DNA of 64,000 nt. It comes from Trametopsis cervina (Eukaryota > Basidiomycota > Agaricomycetes > Polyporales > Irpicaceae). The DNA is taken from NCBI GenBank assembly GCA_022385755.1, contig MU278383.1, positions 51,947 through 115,946 on the forward strand, read 5' to 3'. Each line of letters opens with the position of its first letter. Within the stretch, counting starts at the first letter, position 1. This document shows, in pieces, positions 46,404-58,669 of this stretch. The notes beneath the pieces were generated by a model that saw only the letters and a program-made list of their open reading frames with translations, did no database searches and was not told the origin of the DNA. The translations under genes and the position numbers were made by a program.

Positions 46404-49391
46404 TCACAGATTCGCCTGTGCGTTCTCTCCAAACAGCTCCTTGATGAACGCCTCCGAGTTCGGCTCACGGCCCAAAAAGTCCTACGCACCCCAAGTCAAT
46501 TCTCCCGTCCACACACATCCCTCAACAAAGTGGGGGCAAAGAAGCACAACGCACCTTGAGCGACTCCAAATCGTCCCTGCTCCCTCCAGGCCCCAAGATC
46601 CTCTCGCGGTACCGCTGCCCGCGCGCGGGGTCGAGCGGGTCAGCTTTGAACACCGTCGCGTACATGTCTGCGGCGAAGACGAGCGAGTATGTGTAGCCGT
46701 AGTATCCTGTTCATCGACACGCGTCAGTGTATGCAAATACGAGAGAGGGAGGACGAGAAGGAGAGAGGGATGTGAGGGAGGGGAAGAGGGACAGGAGGGA
46801 GACTCACCGGCGTCGTACCCGCCTGCGATGTGCCCGAACGTGCCCTGGCCCGGCGTGGGCTTGTCGCCTTTGACGAGCGAGACCTTCTCGCGGAGGCTGT
46901 TCCAGAGGAGGGTGTAGTCCGTCGGTTCTATGCGTGAGCATGCGTCAGTGATCTGCGATGTGCGCAAGGGAAAAGGAATAGGGCGTACCTTTGTCGGTGT
47001 GCACTTTGATGTCGAACGTCGCGAAGAAGAGTTGGCGGAGGTAGAACAGGCCTACGTTGACGTACCGGCTGGAGAAGAAAAAAGACAACGACGTGAGTGG
47101 GGCGGAGTGTGTGTCAGTGTGGAGAATGACGGTACCTCTTCACGATCTTCTCGATCAGCTCAGGCGAGAGCGGTTTCTGCGTCTCGAAGTGGCTTGACAT
47201 CTTCTCGAGTACCTTCGGCTCCCAGCACCTGCGCATCCCAAGTTCAGCATCCCCAAACACATCCCATCAGCCTGCGCACTCACCAGTTCTCCAACATCTG
47301 CGAAGGAGCCTCCACGAAATCACGCGCGACCGCCGTGCCATGGAAACGCGCAAACTTGGTCTTACTGAGCAGCCCGTGGAAGACGTGGCCCATCTCGTGG
47401 AAGAAGGTCACGACGTCGTCGTGCCGCATCAGCGCGGGCTTTCCGGGCGTGGGCTTCGCGAGGTTCGCGACCATGGCGGTGAGGGGGTAGCTGCGCGATC
47501 CGTCGGGCTTTTCGGAGCCTGGGAGGAGACCCCATACGGCTGCATGCGAGTATTTCGATTCTGGGAGGTTACGTTTAGAGACTTGGGGGAGGAGAAGGGG
47601 ATGGTGATTGTTGCTTACCGCGCGGGAAGAGATCCAAGTAGGTCCATCCGATGAAACCAGACTCATCTTTCGCGTCCTTCTCCCATACGGAGAACTGCTG
47701 CACCTCTACGGTACGATGTTAGGATTTGGTCAACACCGCGATATGCATGCACCTACCGGGATGCCAGAGGTCGCCCTTCACCGAAACGAACTTGACCCCG
47801 AGCAGATCCTGGTAGATCTGCAGAATGGCAGGGACAACGACGGCGACCGGGAAGTACTCCTTGACGAGGGTGTCATCAAGGTCGAGCGACTCTTCTGTGT
47901 ACTTGCGATCATAGTATCGATAGTCCCAGATGTTGAGCTCGCCGTCGTACGGTAACCCTAGCTTCTCGTAGTCATTCTTCTTTAGCTCGAGCAATACCTC
48001 TCGTTCCTTGACAGCGACGGGGCGCAGTTTCTTCTCGAGGTCGCCTATGAACTCGAGCACGCTCTTCGCGTTCTTGACCATCTTCACTTCGGTGACGTAG
48101 TCGGCCCAGGTGTCGTATCCCAGGAGGTCCGCGATCTTGCGACGTAGGTCGAGGAACTTGTCCATGACGGGCACGTTAATAGATAACCGCGATTCGTAGG
48201 CTTCGTGTGCACGCTTTCGCGTTTCCGGGTTGTGTGCGAATTTAAACTTCAGGGTAGCACAATTAGCGGGAGTAGGGTTGAAGGAAAGGAATCTGGCTTA
48301 CGACAGGGAATATATCGGTTGTCTTGAAAGGGACCTTGTAGATCTCCTTTCCGTCGTCGGTTGCTTTCTCGAACCCGGAGACAACGTCCGTAGGCACGCC
48401 GTCGAGTTCTTCGAGGGTAAAGTTGACCGTGCCCTGCATGATCATTAGTACAGGATATAAACATCCCAATGATACCCACCTTTTCTTCATTGAAGTTTTT
48501 CTGTGCAACGACTGTCAGCATACAAGCAGCTATTCATGATAACGACAACATACGCTGAACTCCAGACACGTCGAGGACAATTCCTTCTGCAGCTTCATGA
48601 GCTGCTCGCGCTTCTCGTCGGGGAGCGCAAGACCGGCCCTTGTGCCATCTTGAATGCTCTTCTCGACGAGACGTTGTTCCTCGGGTGTGAGTTTCCTGCT
48701 AGAGTCCTTGATGTTCTTCTCTGCGGCTTGCTTGGCGCGGAAGACATCGAGACGCATTGACGCATCGACACCGTAATCGCGAATGACACGCTCAGAGTCT
48801 GTTGAGGCATCTCGGAGTTCCTTCGATGGCGAGACGTTTTGGTAGAATGCCAGGGGTTCCGTGACCAGCTCAAAGTCCGCGTCTACACGCGTGAGTGGGA
48901 GCTACATCATTACATTGAGCCGATCCTTTATCGAGAGCTAAGCCGATACGTACGAAGACCTAACAAACAGTGAGACTACAATATTGTGATATACGCGTGC
49001 TACGTACTGTCTCAAAGTTACATTCCGACTCTGGCAGGGCAGCGACCTTGTCCAGGACCTCCTTATGCTTGGCTATAGTCTCTTTCGTGATTCGTGTAAC
49101 GTCCTCAGGTGTATGTGTCCATTGCGGAGGAGGTTGGGGAGGTGTCAGCGTCGCCATTGAATCAGATATCGATGAGAACAAGCTGGAGAGAGATGATTGG
49201 AATCTCGAGTTATAAAACGGCGCTGTAAGCCAAGAGGGCGTGACCCCTCGAGTCGCGTGTCCGAAGCCAGCTGATTTGTGGGAGAGAGTGGCGAGACCTG
49301 CTGCGGCTATGGCTCCTGCACCGAGCAAGGTTCGCCTGCCAATGACCATGTTGGCAGGGGCCTTCGAGCCCGCCCGAAGGATATGAGCCAT
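46404..49391 (-). CDS. M3-family metallopeptidase (thimet oligopeptidase/saccharolysin-like)
   Basis: This zinc oligopeptidase degrades short peptides. The active-site HExxH lies in VVTFFHEMGHVFHGLLSKT, with the downstream Glu in FVEAPSQMLENW, as in thimet oligopeptidase and yeast Prd1. The substrate-binding loop GHIAGGYDAG, joining YYGYTYSLVFAADM, and the end LGREPNSEAFIKEL are typical. About nine short introns separate exons that all read in frame to the stop at 46404-46406. The start at 49391 gives about 78 extra residues with a basic, hydrophobic leader (IGRRTLLGAGAIAAAGLATL). A second in-frame ATG at 49157 begins MATLTPPQPPPQWTH, near where cytosolic relatives start. Both a mitochondrial/membrane and a cytosolic form are possible. 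Confidence 0.92.
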
Positions 49392-50510
49392 GAGCGGACA
49401 AGTGTTCGGTGGCTGCTGATAGTCTGGAACAGTAGGCGCTTGTGCCGACGCTTGCCATTTTAAGGTCCCGCGCGTGCGCGTTTACAAGTGATCCGGACTT
49501 TGACGGACCTCACTCCATTCCTCACCTTTGTAGAATGCGTTCTTGGGAGGCGAATATACTTGCACGTTGACCCTTCCTTGTCTGCGCTGAAGAAGCTATG
49601 CACATCCGAGTCAGTCTGGACAACAGTTAGGATGGAAAGTCCCGAGGCGGGGTCATGAGTCTGGTTATGCCCAAACACTCATCCAGTGCGTTGTACATGC
49701 TACCGCCAACGCTGATTCTGAATGTCAGACTGCAGGTACCCGAACCTTACTATTTTCAACGCATTGGTTATGGTTTGCTCCATGACATGGCCCGGACCTT
49801 GTCCTATGTATATCGAGCCCTTCTGAAAAGCCGAGCAACATGACGTGCCGCGGTCCTCCATTCAAGTTGCCAGTACAAGTACGGCATTGTGAGGTTGTGA
49901 AGCATCCGCACCTTATGCCTATATCATTTACGTCGGAGCATACATGACCAACAAGAGATGATCAAGTATTTTGAGTCGCCGTGGCCATGTATGGAGTCTA
50001 CAGGCCTTACTAACAAACCTAGTGTTACGGTCTTGTTATGAAGCAGCCGCCAACGCAAACTTTCTCAACAAGATCAGCACGGCACACCGCCATGAGCGTG
50101 TATGCATATTGAACATCCGAGCGCTGTACCAGGTAACGACGATTCCCATGCCAGCGCCGCTGTCTGCCACGATACCGGCTATTCAAGACCCATAGCACTG
50201 TGAGTAAACGATCTGTAGCTTCATATTATGTTTTCTTCATTAATACCGGGGATAGGCCAGCGCAGCCGCGGTTTGTGCAATCGTTTTGAACGATGCTCGA
50301 AATCAGACCTACGGTGTTGCTCCACATACATCATCATAGTCGTTGTTCCTTCTTTGCAAAGATTGCAGTGCAATGATAGATTGTCTGGTCGATTGACGGT
50401 AAATCGCCCATAAACGCACCGAAAGAAGTTCTCTGTTTGATTGGTACCCACGGCCATGCAATATACATATGCCCGTCGCCATTCGTTGGACACCCCACAT
50501 TCTCCCACTA
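49392..50510. other. Intergenic, 1.1 kb, divergent promoters
   Basis: This holds the upstream regions of the M3 peptidase (-) and DUF6534-like gene 3 (+). No recognisable gene, tRNA or repeat is seen. Confidence 0.5.
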
Positions 50511-52512
50511 TGGCTGGTGCGTTCGAAGAAGCAACAGCAGGCCCTCTGCTCGTCTTTGTCTGCCTTGCCTTTATGTGAGCATCGTGCTTCTACCGCGACT
50601 CTCGAGCTCACGATCAATAACTACAGCGTCTATGGGATCTTTGTCGCACAGCTATACTATTACAGCTTAAACTATCCAAATGACAGCCGCTCGCTGAGGG
50701 GATACGTGTGGTTTGTCGCGTGAGTTACGCTCACTCTATATTGCCAGTCCATTGACTGACCTGCTTCGTACAGGCTGCTAGAAACATGTCATACCGTGTT
50801 CTGTATCGTAGCCGTTTATGCGTATCTGATAATACACTTCGGCGACGCGGTCAACGGCGTGGATCGTGTGAATTGGTGCGCTGGCTCAATTTCTTACCCG
50901 TTCACACGAATAGACCAGTGCTGACGACGTGTAGGAGTATGCGTGTAAGTGACAGTATCGCGGAGACGCGTTATGTACTAACAGAGGTTGCAGACTACAG
51001 TGGTTCTAGAAGTAAGTAAAGGACCCATTAATACAAGACCTTCTTCTCATGCTGCTCCTCATACGCAGATAATGATGGTGGCTTTGGTACAAGGGTGAGT
51101 GGTTGTATGACCACGAAGTTGCCCTCAGGTGTGACACGGTATTCGTTTTCAGACTTTACACTTGGAGAATATGGCACGGTATGGTTACATCTCAACTCAT
51201 TGATTTACCTCGCCAAACTTGTCGCCTTTGTAGTTAGCAACAAGTCGATGATCATGCCCTTGATCCCTGTGCGTATGGCCCATTACGTTCTCAGCTTCCG
51301 ACAGATGCTCATCCGCTGAATGCTCTCAAGGCATTCTTGTTCATCTCGAGATTTTGTGAGTATAGGCTTTAGCATGATCTACGCATTGTGGCTAATTTAA
51401 TTCGTTCTAGGTCTGGGCATAAGTGCGTTGAACTAGGCCCGTTATTTCTATTGCGCTTACTGATTTATATTCTCCTGCTTGCAGCAAGCTTTGGTCTGAT
51501 GTAAATATCCAAACTCTGGTAGTTGTATACGGTTAACTGACGTGTAGCTGAAGGTCACTATGCGACACTTGGGTGGACTTTCTACAGCTGAAAAGTCTCC
51601 AAGTATGTTGTGTTCAGAATCGAATAGAGTTCCAAGTTCACGCCACATTTCCAGGGTACTCTCAGCGCGACATATGCGACCGAACTCGCCACGGATGCCT
51701 CGATATCTGCTATTCTCGTCTATTGCATTCGTCAGAGAAGTAGAAGCACGAACATGAAAAAGTAGGCAGGTTCCTTCATACCGAAAGCTGATGCTTACGA
51801 GTTTGCTTCTTCAATAGAACCAATGATATTATTCACAAGCTGACGTTCTACATCGTAAATACGGGTATAATCAATATGTGAGCTGACCTTCTATCCCTTA
51901 TGCTTCTCACCTGGAACTTTGTGTCAGTATTTTCTCAGCCGCTGTGATTATTACAGTATGTCCTGCTTTTCGTCAGCGGTGTTTCAGCGCTAAAGGGTTT
52001 ATAGTTCAATGCGGCACGGAATAATCTGTTGTTTGCTGGTCTTATTGAGCTCAGGAGTAAACGTACGTTGACGGTCTACTTTTCCTTTATTCCGCTGTTC
52101 ATGTGTGTTTGTTAGTGTATGCGAACACAATGCTGGCGCTGTGAGTGGAATGTGTCCTGATGAGACTGTTGCTCTTGTATTCACTCTCGATAGCCTAAAC
52201 GCGAGGCGTATCATCACGAACCGGGAGATCGAGCTGCATACGGTCGGGATGTCCAGAGGACTGGTACGTTTCTCCGAGTTGGGTTGGTGCGGTCCATTTG
52301 CCTGATCATGCTATCCAGGAGAACTCAGTACAGATCTATACTGATACCATTGTTATGAACGATGCGAATGTAAGCTCCCGTACTACTCCGATGACTTGGC
52401 TAATGCACCTCAGCAGGAGCTTACTTCCGGGAACGACTGGAAAAAAACCAGCAAAGCAGATGTATCTTCATCGAAGCCAGGCAAAGATAGTCGATACTCC
52501 GTGGTCGCATGA
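50511..52512 (+). CDS. DUF6534-like multi-pass membrane protein 3
   Basis: Third member of this basidiomycete membrane family in the window, and the most fragmented by introns (at least a dozen exons, several under 60 nt). Pieces that join in frame include MAGAFEEATAGPLLVFVCLAF, VYGIFVAQLYYYSLNYPNDS, RGYVWFVALLETCHTVFCIV, LYTWRIWHVSNKSMIMPLIP, and GTLSATYATELATDASISAI with LVYCIRQRSR. Then come TNDIIHKLTFYIVNTG and SKLYANTMLALLNARRIITN, the family hallmark. The tail reads MSRGL, ENSVQIYTDTIVMNDAN, then QELTSGNDWKKTSKADVSSS, ending at 52512. Junctions at 50930-51090 and 51500-51570 are unresolved. It is probably functional because the frame can be threaded through, but decay at an unseen point is not excluded. 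Confidence 0.72.
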
Positions 52513-54149
52513 TAAGAAGGCTTAGGTACTACGTATAGGGCCGATAGGTCTCCGGAAACCGCAAGCTTGTAGACTATGATACAGAAAACAGGCTCAAAGG
52601 TTCAGTACATCGTGAAGGGGCCGGTATACCGTACTACATGGATTCTCTCAGCGACCATGTCATGCGCAGCACTTTGATGGCCATACTGGGCTTTTGTTTC
52701 GGGCTATTGGTATACAAATCTTTGTCGCCTCCATGAGCCCGTAAGAGGGGAGCGCTTTCTCTCCTTCGGAAAACATCGGATGGTAAGCGTACCTCGAGAT
52801 TATCAGGAACGTACTATCAAATCGTGTTTGCGTTCATCGGTACGTCCAATTCAAAGAAATGCCTTCGCACATGCTAAATTGAAATATAGTTCTCCGCCGC
52901 AGGGGGACCCCAAACAGTATCATGGGCCTGATGCCGAAGCTAAGCTTCTCCATTGGCAGAAACTGCACTCATTGATCAAGGTCGAGAGCGATCAGTTGCA
53001 ATAACTCTCCTCAGATTCTTCGGTGAAAGGTGTGAAACAATCTCCTGCTCTTCTGTAACATTTACCTCAATAGAAGCGCCATGTCACCTCCACACGAGGT
53101 CCTGTCCAATCAGCAAGATTGACACGAGGCAAGTATTCCGCCGCGAGCTAGGGCGTCTTGCAGCCCAACCGTACTTTGTTTGACTGCAGCGGGGCATGTC
53201 TTTATTGGTACGTTTCAAATGATATACTCTTATTCAGATGACCGAACTCTCTACCCGAACGGCATCATGATGTAGATGTAGTCTTGACTTTGAGTTCCAT
53301 CTATGCCCTCATGAACCCACTTGACTGCCACATGCTCTCGTTAGCAATCTAGCCCATGACCTGCACGACTCAGCAGCTGCCGAACCATCCGAAATCCAGT
53401 GCGTGATATCCACGTCAAAGATATGTGTACTACGGACAGCAGGTCGTTATCGTGCGTGTTTTCTTCTCTACAGTAAATATACTTCACTAACATTTCGTGA
53501 TTGATAACTTCAGACAACTGTCGTTTTTGGTGCCCTTGCTAGCCGAAGCAGCAACCCCAAGCTCTTCTTTTTATCATTCCGTCACACAGCCGCGGCAAGT
53601 TCACACTTGTTTCCCTCTTAGGCGACGTGCCTGACGATGATACTTACTCATAGCGATCTTCGAAAACAAGTAAATGTTCTGCGTTTCATAAAATTGAGGT
53701 CTAGTTCCTGACGGATCACTGTGCCATTGCAGTTTTATCCTGATAGCTCATCAGCTTCGACCTATACCCAAGATGCTGACTGGCTGCGTTTAGACCTTGG
53801 TCATGAGCGCTATATTCAGCCAAAAGACGCCTTCAACTGTCAACCGGTGCCACTGACCGTGACAGCTCGATGGATCATCATTGTCAAAACACGTCTTCAA
53901 CCGTATCGCATGATCGGTGCGATTTCACCATCCGTCGACAGACTATGAACACTCGCGATGGTGGAGATGGTCATTATCGTACCGCCAGGGCCGATGTTGC
54001 GGGTACCATGTTGAGCTGCACTCACAGACGCCTTGTCATGTTTCACAGCGAAGATATATGACGCTCTGGTCGCTTCTCAAGAAGTCAGTCGTTCTTCTTC
54101 CCCCTCTCAACAAGGCTCGACCGACCGGCTTTCTTATTCCACTCGCAAG
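52513..54149. other. Intergenic, 1.6 kb
   Basis: Short open frames around 52780-53183 and 53721-53948 encode no family I recognise, and I could not thread exons through them. A decayed gene cannot be excluded. Confidence 0.4.
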
Positions 54150-55367
54150 ATGGCGCCGGTAGTCCTTGACCGAGTTTATGTTGCCACCCTTATTTGCTTC
54201 GTCACCGTTTGCGTATGTTGCTCTCGACGTACATGTTCCACGTTGTCTAACGCTCTATTACAGGCGGTGAATATTCGCGTCGCACTTGAGCGGCCAAAGA
54301 TCCTTCGTCAGACCGCGGGATACCTCCATGTTATTGCTTGCTTCATCGGTGGACTTGGCGCACTCATTATGGCCGCCAACGAGATCTTCGGGTGGGAGCT
54401 ATGTCAGCAATTGCACTTTGGGTGCGCATCTGGGCACGTCGCCAAGATCATAAACCACATCCTCAAGTATGCACTCGTCTGTTTCATTGTATCATGTCAC
54501 TCATCCTATTACTTTTCTAGCTTCATGCGTCTCGACTCTGTGTCCCGCTTCAATAACCCAGTACGAATTGGCTTTGGCGTTTTAATGCTTGCAAAGGCTG
54601 CCGCGGCCAGCTGCCATTGCGCCTTCTTTACACCCACTTTCATTCCCGAACAAGATCTCTGTCTCCCAATCCTTGAGCCCCGTAGCACCGATACGACATA
54701 CGGAATGGAGGTAGCTATTGATATCATATTGTAAGAGCTTCATGTCTACTCTCATCTTGATGTGGTGCTGATACTGATCGCACCAGCACCGGCCTCTTCA
54801 TCTTCAAGCTCCATCAGCACCTTGAACAGTTCCGGAGTGGCACAGGACGGGTATCGTCTGCGCTGCAGCCGATGTACCGTCAATTCCTGTACGAAGTCAT
54901 CCCGTTTGTCCTGGTATCTATCGTTATGAACAGCTTTATTCTTTCGGGTGTAAGTGTAACTCTTAACCTCTCTTGTTCAGTTATGATCTAACCTATCCGG
55001 GCAGCACTTTGGACCTTACTCAATCTGTTTCATCTACCTCGATTTTGCCTTCTCCGTCCGTGTCACCAACGACCTGGTCTTCCTGTCGCGCCTGTCACGT
55101 CCGGATAACCTCTGGAGCGACGGCTCTGTCGTCGACAAGTTTCTCGGCACAAACTCCTCCATCTCTACTCTCTCTCACTCCGGCTTCCGGGGAGAAGTAG
55201 GTTCTGGACGACCCATCGTAGCTACCGTCTCGACGAGTGTCGACGTAGACAAGAGTGCGAACTGGTCCTTTACGTCAGCCCCCGGGTACACGCCGCCCGA
55301 GATCCCACTTGAGCTCCGTAGTAACGGTGGGGCCCCAGGTGATTCGATGCGGAAGACCGGCGTCTGA
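54150..55367 (+). CDS. Multi-pass membrane protein, unknown
   Basis: Exon 1 starts at 54150 (MAPVVLDRVYVATLICFVTV) and splices to AVNIRVALERPKILRQTAGY. Further pieces are LHVIACFIGGLGALIMAANE, NFMRLDSVSRFNNPVRIGFG, then VLMLAKAAAASCHCAFFTPT, and TGLFIFKLHQHLEQF. The segment FLYEVIPFVLVSIVMNSFIL then joins across an intron to HFGPYSICFIYLDFAFSVRV. A soluble C-terminal tail ends SMRKTGV at 55367. Six or seven hydrophobic segments are expected. The layout resembles a receptor-like or transporter-like membrane protein, but it lacks the DUF6534 hallmark (YxNxxLxxLNxR), so it is kept separate from genes 1-3. The function is unknown. Confidence 0.72.
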
Positions 55368-55877
55368 TTGTTACTCTTCTCTCACTTCGTTTTTATCACG
55401 CGTATTTATTGACGGATTGATGGACATAATCTATACTTCGACCGATTATATTAGTTCTAGGATCATGTATGACTTCCTGTACAACAATGAAATGATGGCA
55501 TGTCATTGTCAGAAACCAAGAGACCTGTTGGTATTTCGCTGGTTGCCACTGACTCTACTATATGCTCGCCGGTGAGGTGGGGTAAGCATGCTAATAGGCG
55601 TTGTATCTAAATTACACGTTTGTTGTACAAGATTAGCTATGATCCTCAGCAATTGTCCGGTCGTCTGAAGCCGGAGCCACTGCCAAGGACACGCAATACA
55701 CAGCGGTGAAACATGGCCAAGAGCTCTGACATATCAGTAAGCATGAAACAGGCAGCTCGCTCGATTATAAGTTAGATAGTAACAGTACCACGACTTTACA
55801 CCCAAGATACCACATGGTCCCTTCATCGCACTTCATCGTATCCACGTATTTTGTAGCTGTAATTGATTTCGGCCTGA
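55368..55877. other. Intergenic between convergent genes
   Basis: These are the 3' flanks of the membrane protein (+) and the dehydrogenase-VOC fusion (-). Nothing else is seen. Confidence 0.6.
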
Positions 55878-58669
55878 TCACCGTATCGCCGTGTATGATT
55901 CCATGCTTTGCGCCAGTGATGCCATATTCCCCTTCTTGAAGTCTCCTTGTACAGCAGCCTCCACCCCAGGCTCCGATTCTTCATCACGGATCCCCGCTTT
56001 TCGGCGGCCGGTCGCGCGCTCAATGAGCTCGAGGAAACATCCGACCTCCTCCTCGCGGATGAAGAACTGGCGGAGGCCGCTAAGCATGTCATGCGAGATT
56101 GTGTCAGATGTCGTTCCCCATCCTGCGGCTCGCACGTTTTCAAAAGCAGCGGAGACGTCTGAAACCTGCATTGCGATGTGATGTACGTATGGCCGGTGTT
56201 TCCGCTCGAGCAGCCGAGAGAAGACAGAGGCCGGGTTCAGGCCCTCGGTCACAACGAGGACCCGCTGACTATCGTTGGGGAGCGCGAGCACGTGGTTGAG
56301 CATGTCGTCTTCGTCTTTTGGTGCCGACCCCGCGTTCAGAGTGATGGTACGAAGATGCGTGTAGCCCATATACTCCTCATGAAACCTCTTAACGATGTTT
56401 GCATCAGGAACAATGAGAGTGTCTTGTGAATGATTCTGCGTTAGTTCAACGTAGCTACCCAACGATCTGTGGAGGCGAACTCACAATGGTCGAGCTGCTT
56501 GACGCCTACGTTCCCTAGGGCGGTGGACTGAGAGTTGAAAGGGGCGGGCAGGCCGACAGGGACAGAGGATCCACGACCCTGAACAAAGCCAATCGGGTAC
56601 CCTACCTGCGCGCCGTCCAGCTGGATGACCTCCCCGATATCGTCCCTGGATTTAACGGCAAACGCAAACCCATCTTGCTCTAGCACTTTGCGCGTCTTCG
56701 CTAGGTTCGTGACAGCAAAGAATATGTGCAGGCCGGTATCAGCGAGTGTCGCGTTCGGTGATGCGGGTGAGATCGAGAGCGTTGGGTCATCCGCGCCAGG
56801 TAAATGGAACTGTTTCACATCTGTTGGAGATTCCTGTTTAAGAGGTACCGCGCCGAGTACTTGAGTGAATGTTTCGTATGCGCGGGCAGCTTCCTTCGTG
56901 ATACATTCGACGTGGGTGATATGTTCGACCCCTAGCCGGTTAACTGCACCGCGAGCGCGAATCCTACGAGCCGCGTCGTAACATGCGGCGAATAAGCCGG
57001 AGGTACCAAGGCGTGCGCCGCCTGCGCGATCGAGCTCCGTGCGGAAGATGCTCTCCAGGAAATTCTCAACGTCCTGGCCACACGCCTGCAGAAGTGCCTC
57101 GGATCGATCCAGCGTGAAGGTCCCGGAGCAGGCACGCATGAAGATGCTGGCGGTGCCAGAGTTCGTCACCCACTCGGGGAGCATATTGATTCCGGCCGCG
57201 TCGAGAGAAGATAGCCATACTTGTTCGTCTTGCTCAGGATGAAGGATGTTGTTTGCACCTGCGACGATGAAACGCTCGCCGACAGGCACGCCACGGAATG
57301 TTGTTTCCGCGAGCATGTCTAGAGCCGAGCGCGAAACGACATAACGACCAGCACATGGTGCAAAGACATCTGCGTGGATACCAGCAAGAAAGTCACAGAG
57401 GTGCTCATCATTCGACGAGCCCGGACGCCGAAGGAAGTATGAAGAAGTGTCGGATAGTTGAGACGTCGTCAATCCTGACTCCAAGAGCTTCGGGTCAAGG
57501 GAGGGGTCGATGACCAACGCCTGATTGCGCTGTCTGCAGATATTACCGACATCAATCCCGTCCTGGCAGATGAGATATCCGAACTGGCTGCTGATGCCAA
57601 CAATGCGACCAATTCCAAGTTCGACAGCATAGTGTGCACTATCATAGGGAGGTCAGGAAAAGCATGAAAAAGCTGTCACAGAACGAGACCACTGACAAGG
57701 TAGCGCCCACAGTACCGAGGCCTTGCAGGGCGATGCGCATTGAGCCCATACGATGAGGAGCACTCGCGAGAACCAGCCTTCTGAATGCCAGAGCAGCACC
57801 GTATCCAACACTAGCTTCCTCTAAAGAGGCCTGGTCACCATTGATTGGCACAGACGTCCGCAGAACGGTGAGGATGTCCTTAATGCTGTTGGGGGAGCCC
57901 AACGCGCGAGCAATGGGAGCCAACGCGCAGTCAACGCCGGCATAGCGATGAATGTAACGGTCAATCTCGCTGTGGGAAGTGTTCTGTGAACAAAAAATGT
58001 GCGAGCGGTCAGCTAAGGACAAAGCTCAAGCCTCATAGACTTACAAGATCACCGCCAGTGCCCCAGTATTGGTTGATTACAGCGGCGTTGTCACGGACAA
58101 ATCGCTCAAGTACGGCTGATGCGTCCGGAGCGCGGTGGTCATAACGGATGCCGCCTACATCACGTGAGTAATTGATGGAGACGAACACCACTTCGGGCAA
58201 GTACCTTTGGCCCCTACCACTTGCGGCTGCGAACCCACAGTCAGCTTGTAGCTGACATTGCAAGACGTCAGTTATCGGAAGTCGCATTCTAAAAACATGC
58301 GTACGACATAGTGGAAGCTACATCGGTGACCTCTTGAAGAGTTGCACCAGCGTGCATAAACAGACCGCCACCTGCTACGGTGGGGAACGGATTGTCGATC
58401 ACAATCCAGCCAATGGCATCGGATGCAGAGTCTGTCCATGAGAAGACCGTTCTGCCGTTGTGGACCTCATATGGAGGAAGTGTGCGGAGCGTCGACGACG
58501 GAAAGGAAAGTAGAGAAAGATACGAGCGCAGAGAGGCAAAGATGACGAAGGGAAGGCGAATGATCGTAGCAAACACTTCAGGCACAAGTGTTATGGGATA
58601 TGCTGGGGATGTCCAATGTACAGCACTCGAAGGAGTTGCATGGTCGACGTGGTCATTGACGGTCTTCAT
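55878..58669 (-). CDS. Amino-acid dehydrogenase/HPPD-like VOC fusion
   Basis: One chain joins two enzyme types. The N-terminal half is a Glu/Leu/Phe/Val dehydrogenase. It has VAGGGLFMHAGATLQEVTDV, then STMSYKLTVGS and PQVVGAKGGIRYDHRAPDA, which keep both active-site Lys positions of the family. The Rossmann Gly motif is ALQGLGTVGATF, and FAPCAGR and VAGANNIL follow. The C-terminal half carries two VOC modules: LGVEHITHVECITKEAARAY, then QLDHYTLIVPD, YVHHIAMQVSDVSAAF and CFLELIERATGRR. The last three give a His-His-Glu set placed like the iron ligands of 4-hydroxyphenylpyruvate dioxygenase. The start at 58669 (MKTVNDHVDHA) is preferred over 58765. Introns include about 53 nt after MS (SYK resumes), one after AKG, one after GGDL, one before AHYAVEL, and one after QLDH. 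The N-terminal 80 residues are uncertain. Confidence 0.82.

Noticed and set aside
52780..53948. Possible gene between DUF6534-like gene 3 and the next membrane gene
   Set aside because: I could not thread exons into a recognisable protein; kept as intergenic.
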